From positions 1 through 43,276 of the forward strand of contig NZ_AZXF01000035.1 in NCBI RefSeq assembly GCF_000515115.1: 43,276 nucleotides of DNA, written 5' to 3'. Of the stretch, positions 8,342-16,769 are shown one piece after another (the stretch's first letter is position 1; each line of letters begins with the position of its first letter). The notes under the pieces are model-generated. The model did not search any database. It had not been told where the DNA came from and saw nothing but the letters and a program-made list of their open reading frames with translations. A program made the translations under genes and the position numbers. Source of the DNA: Nocardiopsis sp. CNT312. Lineage in GTDB: Bacteria; Actinomycetota; Actinomycetes; Streptosporangiales; Streptosporangiaceae.

Positions 8342-10830
8342 TGCGCGTCCCCATGACCTGGCTGCGGGAGTATGTCGACCTGCCGTCCGACGTCACCGCC
8401 CGCGACCTCGCCGCCCGGCTCACCCTGGCCGGACTGGAGGTCGAGACCGTCGACGAACTCGGCTCCGACATCACCGGCCCCATCGTCTACGGCCGCATCC
8501 TGGCGATCGAGGAGCTCACCGGCTTCAAGAAGCCCATCCGCTTCTGCCGGGTGGACGTCGGAGCGGCCAACGGCACCGGCGAGCCCCAGGAGATCGTCTG
8601 CGGCGCCCGCAACTTCTCCGAGGGCGACCTCGTCGTGGTGTGCCTGCCCGGCGCGCAGCTGCCCGGCGGGTTCCGGATCGGCGCCCGCAAGACCTACGGC
8701 AAGACGTCGGCGGGCATGATCTGCTCCGCCACGGAACTGGGATTGTGGGAGGACCACGAGGGCATCGTCGTCCTGCCCGAGGGCTTCGGCGGGGTCGGCG
8801 CGGACGCGATCGGTCCGCTCGGCCTGCGCGAGGACGTCCTCGACATCGCCGTCACCCCCGACCGCGGCTACGCCCTCTCCCTGCGCGGGGTAGCGCGCGA
8901 CGCCGCCGCGCTGTACGGAGCGGACCTGCGCGACCCCGCCGCCGTCGACGTCCCCGAGCCCGCGGGGGAGGGCTGCCCCGCCACCGTCGACGCACGGCTG
9001 TGCGGACGCTACGTCCTGCGCGGCGTCAGCGGGTTCGATCCCGAGGCCCCCACCCCGCTGTGGATGAAGCGCCGCCTGCACCAGAGCGGCGTGCGCCCCA
9101 TCTCCCTGGCTGTCGACGTCACCAACTACGTGATGCTCGAACTCGGGCAGCCGCTGCACGCCTGGGACCGGTCCACCATCACCGGGACCCTCCAGGTCCG
9201 CGCCGCCGCCCGGGGGGAGAAGCTGGAGACCCTGGACCACGTCAAGCGCACCCTGGACCCCGACGACATCGTCATCGCCGACGACTCGGGCCCGGTCAAC
9301 ATCGCCGGCGTCATGGGCGGCCTGACCACGGAGATCTCGCTGGCCAGCACCGAGGTCCTGGTGGAGGCCGCCCACTTCGGGGCCATGCACATCGCCCGGA
9401 CCTCACGCCGCCACCAGCTCTCCTCGGAGTCCTCCCGCCGCTTCGAGCGCGGTGTCGACTCCGCGGTGCAGCTCGCCGCGGCCACCCGTGCGGTCGGCCT
9501 GCTCGCCGAACTGGGCGGCGCCTCGGTCGAGGCCGCCTATACCCACGTCGACCGCTCGGCGGCGCGCGAGCCGATCCGGATCCCGGCCGACCACGCGAGC
9601 GCCGTCGCCGGAACGGACTATCCCGCGGGGACCGCCGAACGGTGGCTGCGTACCATGGGCTGCGAGGTGGCGGCCGACGGCGACGCCTTGGCCGTCGTCC
9701 CGCCCACCTGGCGCCCCGACCTGACCGACCCCAACGACCTGGCGGAGGAAGTCATCCGCCTGGAGGGGTACGAGAACATACCCTCGATCCCGCCGGTGGT
9801 CCCCTCCGGCCGCGGCCTCACCGCCGACCAGCGCCTGCGCCGCGCCGTGGGACGGACCCTGGCGGCCACCGGCTACAACGAGGTGCTGTGCTACCCCTTC
9901 GTCGGCGAGCGCGACCTCGACGGCCTCCAGTTGGCGGCCGACGACGCCCGCCGCGTCAGCATGCGGTTGGCCAACCCCCTCAGCGAGGAGGAGCCGCTGC
10001 TGCGCACCACGCTCCTGCCGGGACTGTTCAAGACCCTGGCGCGCAACGTGGGCCGCGGCTTCCCCGACGTCGCGCTCTTCGAGACGGGCCTGGTCTACCG
10101 GCCCAAGCCCGGAGCGACCCGTGCGCCCCTGCTGCCCGTGGACCGCGGACCCAGCGCCGAGGAGCTCGCCCTGATCGACGCGGCGCTGCCCGACCAGCCG
10201 CGCCGGGTGGGCGCGGTCCTGGCCGGGGCCGTCGAGCGCCGGGGCTGGTGGGGTCCGGGACGGGAGGCCCTGTGGGCCGACGCGATCCAGGCCGCCCGCG
10301 ACATCGCCCGGGTAGCCGGGGTCGAGCTGGAGGTGGCGGCCGACGAGCACGCGCCGTGGCACCCCGGACGCTGCGCCGCGCTGTACGTGCGCTCCGGCGG
10401 CGAGCGCCTGCTCGTCGGGCACGCCGGTGAACTGCACCCGCGCACGGTGAAGGCGTTCGCGCTGCCCGAGCGCACCGCCGCCGTCGAGGTCGAACTCGAC
10501 CTGATCGAGCGCGCTCGCGGTGCGGTCACCGCACCGCGCGTGTCCACCTATCCGGTGGCCACCCAGGACGTAGCCCTGATCGTCGGCGAGTCCGTACCGG
10601 TCGGCGCGGTGAGCGCGGCCCTGGCCCAGGGCGCGGGAGAGCTCCTGGAGAGCATCCGGCTGTTCGACGTCTACACGGGGGAACAGGCGGGCCCGGGGCG
10701 CAAGTCCGTCGCCTTCACCCTGCGTTTCCGTGCCCACGACCGGACACTGACCGCTGAGGAAACCGGTGCCGCGCGTGAAGCGGCCGTGGCGAGCGCGGTC
10801 GAGCACACGGGCGCCGTCCAGCGCGCCTGA
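8341..10830 (+). CDS. pheT: Phenylalanyl-tRNA synthetase beta subunit
   Basis: Large subunit carrying tRNA-binding and editing functions. 829 residues, normal length. Begins [15 protein letters not shown]. An EMAP-like tRNA-binding fold occupies about 40-150, the B3/B4 editing region follows ([25 protein letters not shown]), then [10 protein letters not shown] and the B5 domain with [16 protein letters not shown]. The C-terminal FDX-ACB domain ([15 protein letters not shown] through the last 95 residues) binds the anticodon stem. Overlaps pheS by one base and is followed by a strong hairpin. Confidence 0.97.
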   Translation: MRVPMTWLREYVDLPSDVTARDLAARLTLAGLEVETVDELGSDITGPIVYGRILAIEELTGFKKPIRFCRVDVGAANGTGEPQEIVCGARNFSEGDLVVVCLPGAQLPGGFRIGARKTYGKTSAGMICSATELGLWEDHEGIVVLPEGFGGVGADAIGPLGLREDVLDIAVTPDRGYALSLRGVARDAAALYGADLRDPAAVDVPEPAGEGCPATVDARLCGRYVLRGVSGFDPEAPTPLWMKRRLHQSGVRPISLAVDVTNYVMLELGQPLHAWDRSTITGTLQVRAAARGEKLETLDHVKRTLDPDDIVIADDSGPVNIAGVMGGLTTEISLASTEVLVEAAHFGAMHIARTSRRHQLSSESSRRFERGVDSAVQLAAATRAVGLLAELGGASVEAAYTHVDRSAAREPIRIPADHASAVAGTDYPAGTAERWLRTMGCEVAADGDALAVVPPTWRPDLTDPNDLAEEVIRLEGYENIPSIPPVVPSGRGLTADQRLRRAVGRTLAATGYNEVLCYPFVGERDLDGLQLAADDARRVSMRLANPLSEEEPLLRTTLLPGLFKTLARNVGRGFPDVALFETGLVYRPKPGATRAPLLPVDRGPSAEELALIDAALPDQPRRVGAVLAGAVERRGWWGPGREALWADAIQAARDIARVAGVELEVAADEHAPWHPGRCAALYVRSGGERLLVGHAGELHPRTVKAFALPERTAAVEVELDLIERARGAVTAPRVSTYPVATQDVALIVGESVPVGAVSAALAQGAGELLESIRLFDVYTGEQAGPGRKSVAFTLRFRAHDRTLTAEETGAAREAAVASAVEHTGAVQRA

Positions 10831-10841
10831 CGGTCCGCGGT

Positions 10842-10885
10842 CGCGGGCGGCCCCCTCCCCGAGCACGGGGAGGGGGCCGCCCGCG
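10842..10885 (+). terminator. Terminator after pheT
   Basis: A perfect 19-bp stem (10842-10860 against 10867-10885) with loop GAGCAC starts 11 bases after the pheT stop. It has no T-tract, as is common in GC-rich actinomycetes. The gap from 10886 to 11195 is unusually AT-rich around 10930-10990 and carries no gene. Confidence 0.8.
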
Positions 10886-11067
10886 TGTCGGTGGGATGGC
10901 GTGCGCTGTCTCCAGGGGCCGGTGTGTTGCGAAACCGCTGATCGGAAGAACTTATTTTCCACTGATTTTCGACCCGTTCTGCCTGTACGGAAGGGGTTTC
11001 GGCCGCCACGGCCCGAGTCGGTCCGCATGAAGTTTAGGTTTCCGGGCATGAAGGCTCGTTCTGTCTC

Positions 11068-11097
11068 TTGCCCCGCGACGGGTGGAGAACTTAGCCT
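11068..11097 (+). promoter_or_regulatory. Candidate promoter of the aminotransferase gene
   Basis: TTGCCC (11068-11073) and TAGCCT (11092-11097) are separated by 18 bases, giving a leader of roughly 90 nt before the ATG at 11196. Confidence 0.4.
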
Positions 11098-11195
11098 GCA
11101 AGCACCTGACACAACCTGGGCGCCCGGGTGGGGGTCGGATTCAACCTGAGTTTTCCGCTGCGCTCATGCGCATGACACGGCTCGGAGGTCGCCAT

Positions 11196-12503
11196 ATGAC
11201 CCAAACGGTTGTCTCGTCCGTACCGGTCCAGAAGGAACACGGGCAGCCCAGCCGCCTCTGGCACACCTTCTGCGATATGAACACCGTTGCCAGTGGCCCG
11301 GAGTTCGTCGTCGAACGTGCCGAGGGCGTATGGCTCTGGGACGCCGCCGGTGACCGGTATCTGGACGGTACGTCCAGCCTCTGGTACAGCAACGTCGGGC
11401 ACGGCCGGCCCGAGATCGCCGACGCGGTCCACCGGCAGCTCATGACCCTGGACGCCTACACGGTCTACGGTGACTTCACCAACCGCCCGGCCCAGGAGCT
11501 CAGCGAGCGCCTGGCGGCGCACGCGCCCGTCCACGACCCGAGGGTGATCCTCACCTGTGGGGGCGGTGAGTCGATCGACACGGCGGCCAAGCTGGCCCGG
11601 CGCTACTGGGGGGTGCTCGGCCAGCCCGAGCGCACCCACCTGATCAGCCGCACCGGCGGTTACCACGGACTGCACGGCTTCGGTACGAGCATCATCGGCA
11701 TGGACCGGTTCCGCGCCGGGTTCGGTCCGCTCATCGAGCAGACCTCGGTCGTGCCCTACGACTCGGCGGCCGCTCTGGAGGCCGAGATCCTTCGGGTGGG
11801 CCCGGAGCGTGTGGCGGCCTTCTTCGCCGAGCCGGTCATCGGCGCGGGCGGCGTGTTCCTTCCGCCCGAGGGCTACTTCACCGAGGTCGCGCAGGTCTGT
11901 CGCAAGTACGGTGTGCTGTTCATCGTGGACAGCGTCATCTGCGGTTTCGCCCGTATGGGCAACTGGTTCGGCATCGAGCGCTTCGGTGTCAACCCGGACA
12001 TGATCGTCTTCGCCAAGGGCGTCTCCAGCGGGTACATGCCGCTGGGCGGCGTGGTGGTCAGCGGGACGGTGGCCGCCCCCTTCTGGAACGAGGCGGGCAA
12101 CCCGTTCATCCACGGCACCACCTACGCCGGTCACCCCGCGTGTGCCGCCGGAGCCATGGCCAACCTGGACATCCTGGAGCGCGAGGACCTGTTCACGGTG
12201 TCCCTGGAGGTGGAACGGCACCTGGACAGCGCCCTGCGCCCCCTGGCCGGCCATCCGCTGGTCGCCGAGGTGCGTTCGGGCGTGGGGGTCATGGGCGCCG
12301 TCGAACTCACCGAGGAGGCGCTGACAGAGCGGGGGATCACCACCGCAGAGGTGTTCGCCGAGGCCAGGGCCCGCGGGGTCATCCTGCGTCCGGTGCCCCG
12401 CGCGCTGCTCGTCTCACCGCCGATCACCATCACGTGGGAGCAGATCGACCACTTGGTCTCCACGCTGTCCGCGGCGCTGGACGCGGTAGCCGCACGCCAC
12501 TAG
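11196..12503 (+). CDS. Class III PLP-dependent aminotransferase
   Basis: Fold-type I transaminase of the omega-amino acid/diamine group; substrate not determined. 435 residues from ATG 11196, set by GGAGG at 11184-11188; the frame is open further upstream without a site. It shows the class III landmarks LDGTSSLWYSNVGHG, SRTGGYHGLHGFG and FAKGVSSGYMPLGG, with the Schiff-base Lys274. The segment usually reading D-E-V/A-Q before GFGRTG is here IVDSVICGFARMG: Asp245, which contacts the PLP ring nitrogen, is kept but the next residue is Ser. MarR and an FAD amine-oxidase-like gene follow, which points to amine or polyamine catabolism. The family call is firm; the pathway is inference. Confidence 0.88.
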   Translation: MTQTVVSSVPVQKEHGQPSRLWHTFCDMNTVASGPEFVVERAEGVWLWDAAGDRYLDGTSSLWYSNVGHGRPEIADAVHRQLMTLDAYTVYGDFTNRPAQELSERLAAHAPVHDPRVILTCGGGESIDTAAKLARRYWGVLGQPERTHLISRTGGYHGLHGFGTSIIGMDRFRAGFGPLIEQTSVVPYDSAAALEAEILRVGPERVAAFFAEPVIGAGGVFLPPEGYFTEVAQVCRKYGVLFIVDSVICGFARMGNWFGIERFGVNPDMIVFAKGVSSGYMPLGGVVVSGTVAAPFWNEAGNPFIHGTTYAGHPACAAGAMANLDILEREDLFTVSLEVERHLDSALRPLAGHPLVAEVRSGVGVMGAVELTEEALTERGITTAEVFAEARARGVILRPVPRALLVSPPITITWEQIDHLVSTLSAALDAVAARH

Positions 12504-12507
12504 TCGG

Positions 12508-12545
12508 CCGTGTCCCTGTGCTCTGCGCAGAGGGCAGGGACACGG
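12508..12545 (+). terminator. Terminator after the aminotransferase gene
   Basis: CCGTGTCCCTG (12508-12518) pairs with CAGGGACACGG (12535-12545), and the loop contains CTCTGCGCAGAG, itself a perfect palindrome. It begins 4 bases after the stop codon. Confidence 0.65.
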
Positions 12546-12583
12546 TCGAAGCTACATCCGCGCGGGGAGCCTGCCGACCGTCG

Positions 12584-12607
12584 AGTAATCTTTTCTGGGA
12601 AGATACT
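12584..12607 (+). promoter_or_regulatory. Candidate MarR operator/promoter
   Basis: AGTAATCTT (12584-12592) and AAGATACT (12600-12607) form a near-perfect inverted repeat (one extra A in the left arm) around TTCTGGG. It contains TAATCT (12586-12591), a possible -10. The AT-rich island lies about 50-75 bases before the MarR start, where an autorepressor would bind. Confidence 0.45.
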
Positions 12608-12659
12608 TCTCGTGTGTGAGGCGCCTGGGCGTCACACCCATCCAGGACGGGGACGGGAC

Positions 12660-13142
12660 ATGGCCGCGCAGGCGACGGACGCACTCTCACAGGCCGAACC
12701 GACCGACGACGACCTCATCACCGCGTGGGGGCTGGTCCACGAGGCGGTCAACCTCCTGGAACCCAGGCTGCTGCGCGGTATCACCCCTGACGGCCGGGAC
12801 ATGGCCGGACCCTGGTTCGAGGTCCTCATCCGCTTGCAGCGCACCCCCGGCCACCGCCTCCCCATGAGCCGCCTCGCCCGCGAGGTCAGCCTCAGCACGG
12901 GCGGCTTCACCAAGCTCGCCGACCGCCTCGAACGCGAGGGCTACCTGGAACGGGCCGCCTGCGACACCGACCGCCGCGTGGTGTACGCGACCCTCACCGG
13001 GCAGGGGCTGGCCTTCATCGACGCCGTGCGGGACAAGCACGTGCGGCGGCTACGCGAACACCTCCTCGCCGCCCTCGGCGCGGACGGCGTCCGGAATCTG
13101 GCCGCCCTCATGCGCACGCTCCGCGACAGCGCCGCCCAGTGA
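12660..13142 (+). CDS. MarR-family transcriptional regulator
   Basis: Dimeric winged-helix repressor, usually autoregulated and released by small aromatic or amine-like ligands. 160 residues from ATG 12660. The wHTH core is visible: LQRTPGHRLPMSRLAREVSL (helices before the recognition helix), TGGFTKLADRLEREGYLER (recognition helix) and a wing with CDTDRRVVYATLT, the conserved D-x-R-R motif. The frame extends upstream to 12510 but would run through the candidate operator, so the short form is chosen. It sits between the aminotransferase and the oxidoreductase and probably controls one or both. Confidence 0.88.
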   Translation: MAAQATDALSQAEPTDDDLITAWGLVHEAVNLLEPRLLRGITPDGRDMAGPWFEVLIRLQRTPGHRLPMSRLAREVSLSTGGFTKLADRLEREGYLERAACDTDRRVVYATLTGQGLAFIDAVRDKHVRRLREHLLAALGADGVRNLAALMRTLRDSAAQ

Positions 13143-13207
13143 CGCCCCTCCCGCGCGGCACCGACCCCGAACACGGTGAAGACGACCCACCGGTCCCCGT
13201 TCCCGTG

Positions 13208-13253
13208 TAGGTTGGCGTGAGTTCCCATGGTCCCACGCGGGGTGGACCATGGG
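13208..13253 (+). promoter_or_regulatory. Perfect inverted repeat downstream of a -10-like box
   Basis: TAGGTT (13208-13213) resembles a -10 box. Eleven bases on, CCCATGGTCC (13224-13233) and GGACCATGGG (13244-13253) form a perfect 10-bp inverted repeat with a 10-base centre, ending 23 bases before the oxidoreductase ATG. It could be an operator for the MarR protein or an mRNA hairpin near the ribosome-binding site. Confidence 0.45.
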
Positions 13254-13276
13254 CGAAGAGGTTCCGGGGGGAATGA

Positions 13277-14719
13277 ATGAGACCGCTTTCCACAGCCGCG
13301 CGCATGAGGACGATCCCTCGTTCGCAGCGGTTCGCCAACGGCGCCGTCTCCTTCTGGTTCCGCGAGACCGGGCTGCCCAAGTACCGGGACCCCCTCCCCG
13401 GCGATGCCGACTACGACGTCTGCGTGGTCGGCGCCGGCTTCACCGGGCTGTGGACCGCCTACTACCTCAAGAAGGAGCAGCCCGATCTCAGGATCGCCGT
13501 CCTCGAACGCGAGTTTGCGGGCTACGGCGCCTCGGGACGCAACGGGGGACGGCTCTCCGCCGAGTTCACCGGCTCACGCGAACACTACGCGCGCGCACAC
13601 GGCAAGGCGGCCACCGTCGCCCTGCAGCGCGCGATGATGGACACCGTCGACGAGGTCCTCGCCGTCGCCGAGGCGGAGGGGATCGACGCCGACACCGTCA
13701 AGGGCGGCATGCGCCTGGTGGCCACCAACGCTGCCCAGCGCGAGCGCCTGACGGAGGAGATCGCCTACCTCCAGGAGTGGGGGTACTGGCCGGACGACAT
13801 CCACATGCTGGAGCCCGACGACGGGCCCCGGCTCCTCGTCGACGGCGCCGTCGCCTCCGCCTACTGCCCGCACGCTGCCCGTGTCCAGCCCGCCAAACTG
13901 GTCACCGGCCTGGCCCGCGCGGTGGAGGAACTGGGTGTCGACCTCTTCGAAGGCACCGCGGTGACCGGGATCCGCGCCCGCGAAGGCGTGTCCCGGCCCG
14001 CCGCCGTCACCGACCACGGCACCGTCTACGCCGACCACGTCGTCCGCGCCACCGAGGGCTTCACCCCGGGCCTGCGAGGGCCGGGACGGCAGTGGCCGAC
14101 AGCGCCCGTGTCGATGGTCGCCACCGAACCCGTCCCCGCCCGCGTGTGGGAGCGGATCGGCTGGGAGGGGCGCGAGGTCCTGGGCGACACTGCGCACGCC
14201 TCCGTCTACGCCCAGCGCACCTCCGACGATCGGATCGTCATCGGGGGACGGGACGCCCCCCACCGGGTCGGTCCGGGCCGCGACGGCGACGGTACGACCC
14301 GCCCCCAGGCCATCGCCGAACTCTGGCACGCGCTCACCCGCATGTTCCCCGATGCGGCGGACGTGCCCGTCGAGCACGCCTGGTCCGGGATGATCGGCCT
14401 GCCGGATGACCAGTGCCCGACCGTGTGCCTGGACCGCGAGAGCGGACTGGCCTGGGCCGGCGGGTACTCCGACAGCGGGATGGGCGCCGGCAACCTGGCC
14501 GGGCGCACCCTGCGCGACTTGCTCCTGGGCCGGGAGACCGACCTGACCCGGCTGCCCTGGGTGGGGCACCGGGGCGACGGTGAGGGTACGGGTCGGCGCC
14601 GCGTGCGCACCCGGGTCGTCCACGGCCTGTACCGCACCGCCGACCGGCGCGAGTCCGCCGAGGAGCGCACCCGCACCTCCCGCCTGGCGGGGCTCGCCGA
14701 GCGCCTCTCCGGCCGCTAG
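13277..14719 (+). CDS. FAD-dependent oxidoreductase, DAO/PuuB-like
   Basis: Flavoprotein of the D-amino-acid-oxidase fold, resembling gamma-glutamylputrescine oxidase-like enzymes that oxidise secondary or primary amines. 480 residues. The dinucleotide-binding motif VVGAGFTGLWTAYYL lies near 50-64, followed by a typical FAD-contact segment GYGASGRNGGRLSAEF and the C-terminal FAD motif GGYSDSGMGAGNLAGR. The N-terminal RETGLPKYRDPLPGDADYDV is also characteristic of this group. The ATG at 13277 follows GGGGGGAA. With the upstream aminotransferase it suggests an oxidise-then-transaminate amine route; the real substrate is unknown. Confidence 0.85.
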   Translation: MRPLSTAARMRTIPRSQRFANGAVSFWFRETGLPKYRDPLPGDADYDVCVVGAGFTGLWTAYYLKKEQPDLRIAVLEREFAGYGASGRNGGRLSAEFTGSREHYARAHGKAATVALQRAMMDTVDEVLAVAEAEGIDADTVKGGMRLVATNAAQRERLTEEIAYLQEWGYWPDDIHMLEPDDGPRLLVDGAVASAYCPHAARVQPAKLVTGLARAVEELGVDLFEGTAVTGIRAREGVSRPAAVTDHGTVYADHVVRATEGFTPGLRGPGRQWPTAPVSMVATEPVPARVWERIGWEGREVLGDTAHASVYAQRTSDDRIVIGGRDAPHRVGPGRDGDGTTRPQAIAELWHALTRMFPDAADVPVEHAWSGMIGLPDDQCPTVCLDRESGLAWAGGYSDSGMGAGNLAGRTLRDLLLGRETDLTRLPWVGHRGDGEGTGRRRVRTRVVHGLYRTADRRESAEERTRTSRLAGLAERLSGR

Positions 14720-14825
14720 TCCGAGGCGGAGAAGAGCGATCCCCCGCTGCGCCGCCGCCTCCCGTGAGACAATCCGGCCGTGGGAGCGGGCCAGTGCCGC
14801 GTACAGAACATCCCGGGAGTTGTGT

Positions 14826-15752
14826 GTGGACGGGTTGGCGCAGGAACTCAGACGGTTGCGGGCCCGGCGGGGCCTGGACACGGACCGCCTCGCAGACCAG
14901 TTGGGCCCGGTCCTGCGTCGGCTCGTCGGCTTGACCGGCGGTGAGACCGACACCGAGGCCCGCGGCCTGGTCACCGCGGCGCTCAGGCGGTTGCCCCGGG
15001 AGCTGCCCGACGACTTGCGCCTGGCCTTCCTCGCCGGGATGGGCGTGCACCCAGACGCCCGCGGCCCCGTCCTGGAACAGAGGCTGGAGTGGGTCGCCCA
15101 CGAGCTCCATGTCTCCCCTCGCACCGCCCGCAGACGCTTGGACCAGGCGATCGACCGGGTCGCCGACCTCCCGGAGCCCGGGGTGGGCTCCGAGCGGCTC
15201 GCTCCTCCCGACTGGAAGCTGGCCGCCCTGCGCACCCGCCTCTCGCTCGGCGCCGGAACCGCCAGTGCCGTCGAGGAACGTGAGATCGTCGCCGCCGTAG
15301 ACGGCCTCGATGAGATCACCGTCTCGGCGCGGGTTCCCAGGCACGGCACCGGCCCCGGGAGCCCGCACGGCGTGGACCTCGTCCCGCTGCACGGAGCGGA
15401 GTCCGTGTCCGTCCAGCGCGTGACCGACACCTACTTCCGCCACCGTGTCCGCTTCGGCTCTCCACTGGACGCGGGACAGCGCCATGTCTTCGCCCTCCGG
15501 GTCGGTGTTCCCGCCGGACAGCCGCTGCGTCCGCGCTACGTGTTCCGTCCCCTGCGCCACTGCGGCCGCTTCAGACTGGACCTCTCCTTCGCACGCGACC
15601 GGCCCGACCGGGTCTGGACGGTTCCGGGGGTGCCCAACGGCGCCGTGGAGGACCTGACCGGCGACCCCCTCGCCCCCGCGGGGCCCGGAGCCTACCGGAT
15701 CGAGTTCACCGCCCTGCGCCCCGGGTTCGCCTACGGGCTCGGGTGGGACTGA
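14826..15752 (+). CDS. HTH-like protein of unknown function
   Basis: Not recognised beyond general features. 308 residues from GTG 14826, chosen because GGGAG lies at 14815-14819. The N-terminal helix LAQELRRLRARRGLDTDRLADQLG (shown by its ends LAQELRRLR and DRLADQLG) resembles a short regulator helix pair. Residues about 90-115 contain HELHVSPRTARRRLDQAIDRV, which looks like a sigma-4/HTH recognition helix. The C-terminal 100 residues are beta-rich (FRHRVRFGSPLDAGQ, YVFRPLRHCGRFRLDLSFA) and end in FAYGLGWD. Soluble; no membrane segment. It converges tail to tail with the FHA-like gene, with 4 bases between stops. Confidence 0.7.
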   Translation: MDGLAQELRRLRARRGLDTDRLADQLGPVLRRLVGLTGGETDTEARGLVTAALRRLPRELPDDLRLAFLAGMGVHPDARGPVLEQRLEWVAHELHVSPRTARRRLDQAIDRVADLPEPGVGSERLAPPDWKLAALRTRLSLGAGTASAVEEREIVAAVDGLDEITVSARVPRHGTGPGSPHGVDLVPLHGAESVSVQRVTDTYFRHRVRFGSPLDAGQRHVFALRVGVPAGQPLRPRYVFRPLRHCGRFRLDLSFARDRPDRVWTVPGVPNGAVEDLTGDPLAPAGPGAYRIEFTALRPGFAYGLGWD

Positions 15753-15756
15753 CCGC

Positions 15757-16566
15757 TCAGGCGTCCCACCACAGTTCCGCCTGGGCGTCGAGCCAGTCCT
15801 CGTCCTCCAACAGGTCCAGGTGGGCGGGTGTCAGGGCCTGGAGCGTCACCAGGTGGTGTGCCAGCGACTCCCTGGTCACCCGTGTGCCCGTCGGCAGGAC
15901 CGCCCGCACCTTGGACTTGAGGTGCCGCAGGTGCTCCTCGACCCGCCGGGTCACCCGGACCAGCACGTCGGTGCGCCCCCGTTCGATGAGAGCCAGTTGG
16001 TCCCAGGTGTGGGTGGCGGCCAGGGCCATCCGGGCGACCGCCTCCGACGTGGGCAGGGCCTCGGTCCGCGACGGGTTGAGCAGCCAGTTCCTGCACAGCA
16101 TGAGGGCGGTGACGAACTCCTTGGTGCGGGGGTCCACCTCCAGTTCGGAGCCGGTCTCAGTGTCCTGCCCGACCTCGGGCAGACCGGCCGGACCGGTGCG
16201 TCCGGCCTCCGCGGCGACCAGTACGCGGACCATGTGCCCGCGCCCGTGCATGAAGGGTGAGCCCACCAGCGCCTCTCCACTGGTCACCACCAGGACCCCG
16301 CCGCCGCCCTCGTCCAGTGGAGGCAGCGTGGTCACCTGCCCGCGTACCACAGCGACCAGACTGTGGCTGCGGCTGAGATTACTGATGTGCGCGCCGTCCC
16401 CGGCGGCCTCGATCTGGCCGCACAGACGGGACAGACCGGGCCCGCCGTCCACCACGAGGTCGGCGTGGCGGCTGCGGCCGAAGACCAGGCAGGCCCCCGG
16501 ACGCAGCGCACGCTCGCCCCCGTCCGGTGCGGTGACGCACACGGAGCCCGGTGGTGTGTCGTTCAA
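15757..16566 (-). CDS. FHA-like domain protein, last gene of the chaperone-kinase operon
   Basis: 269 residues. The N-terminal 75 residues look like a forkhead-associated domain, the usual reader of phosphothreonine: LVFGRSRHADLVV, then GLSRLCGQIEA and ISNLSRSHSL. The canonical S-R-x-H is altered to S-R-L-C-G, so phosphopeptide affinity is uncertain. The C-terminal half is helical (TKEFVTALMLCRNWLLNPS, VRVTRRVEEHLRHLKSKVRAVL) and unrecognised. The start is TTG at 16566-16564 behind GGAGGGAAAG. It follows the zinc-knuckle gene by 56 bases on the same strand. A partner or target of the upstream Ser/Thr kinase is the natural inference. Confidence 0.72.
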   Translation of the reverse strand: MNDTPPGSVCVTAPDGGERALRPGACLVFGRSRHADLVVDGGPGLSRLCGQIEAAGDGAHISNLSRSHSLVAVVRGQVTTLPPLDEGGGGVLVVTSGEALVGSPFMHGRGHMVRVLVAAEAGRTGPAGLPEVGQDTETGSELEVDPRTKEFVTALMLCRNWLLNPSRTEALPTSEAVARMALAATHTWDQLALIERGRTDVLVRVTRRVEEHLRHLKSKVRAVLPTGTRVTRESLAHHLVTLQALTPAHLDLLEDEDWLDAQAELWWDA

Positions 16567-16622
16567 GGCTCTTTCCCTCCGGTAGGGGCGCCGCGGCCTC
16601 GGAGCGGGGCCGCGGTGGCGGG

Positions 16623-16769
16623 TTACTTCCAGTGGCCCTCGTGAACCGGGCAGATCCAGCCGGTGCTACGGCAGGTGTTGCAGGTCAGCCTGCCGAAGAG
16701 GCCGGACCTGGTCTGGCCGTCGCAGTCCCGGCACTCCGACATCCTCTTGTGGCACTTACGGCATTCCAT
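16623..16769 (-). CDS. 48-residue protein with DnaJ-like zinc knuckles
   Basis: A small gene. It starts at ATG 16769-16767 behind AAGGAGATTCG and overlaps the end of the kinase gene by 14 bases. Its Cys/His pattern is ECRKCHKR, ECRDCDGQT, TCNTCRSTGWIC and HEGHWK. CRDCDGQT and CNTCRSTG match the C-x-x-C-x-G/S-x-G/T knuckles of the DnaJ zinc-binding region, and the first CRKC plus the final Cys/His residues could complete two metal sites. No signal peptide or helix. The strong ribosome-binding site, tight coupling and regular metal pattern make it a real gene. Its place in an Hsp70 operon suggests it supplies the zinc module that the J-like protein lacks. Confidence 0.75.
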   Translation of the reverse strand: MECRKCHKRMSECRDCDGQTRSGLFGRLTCNTCRSTGWICPVHEGHWK

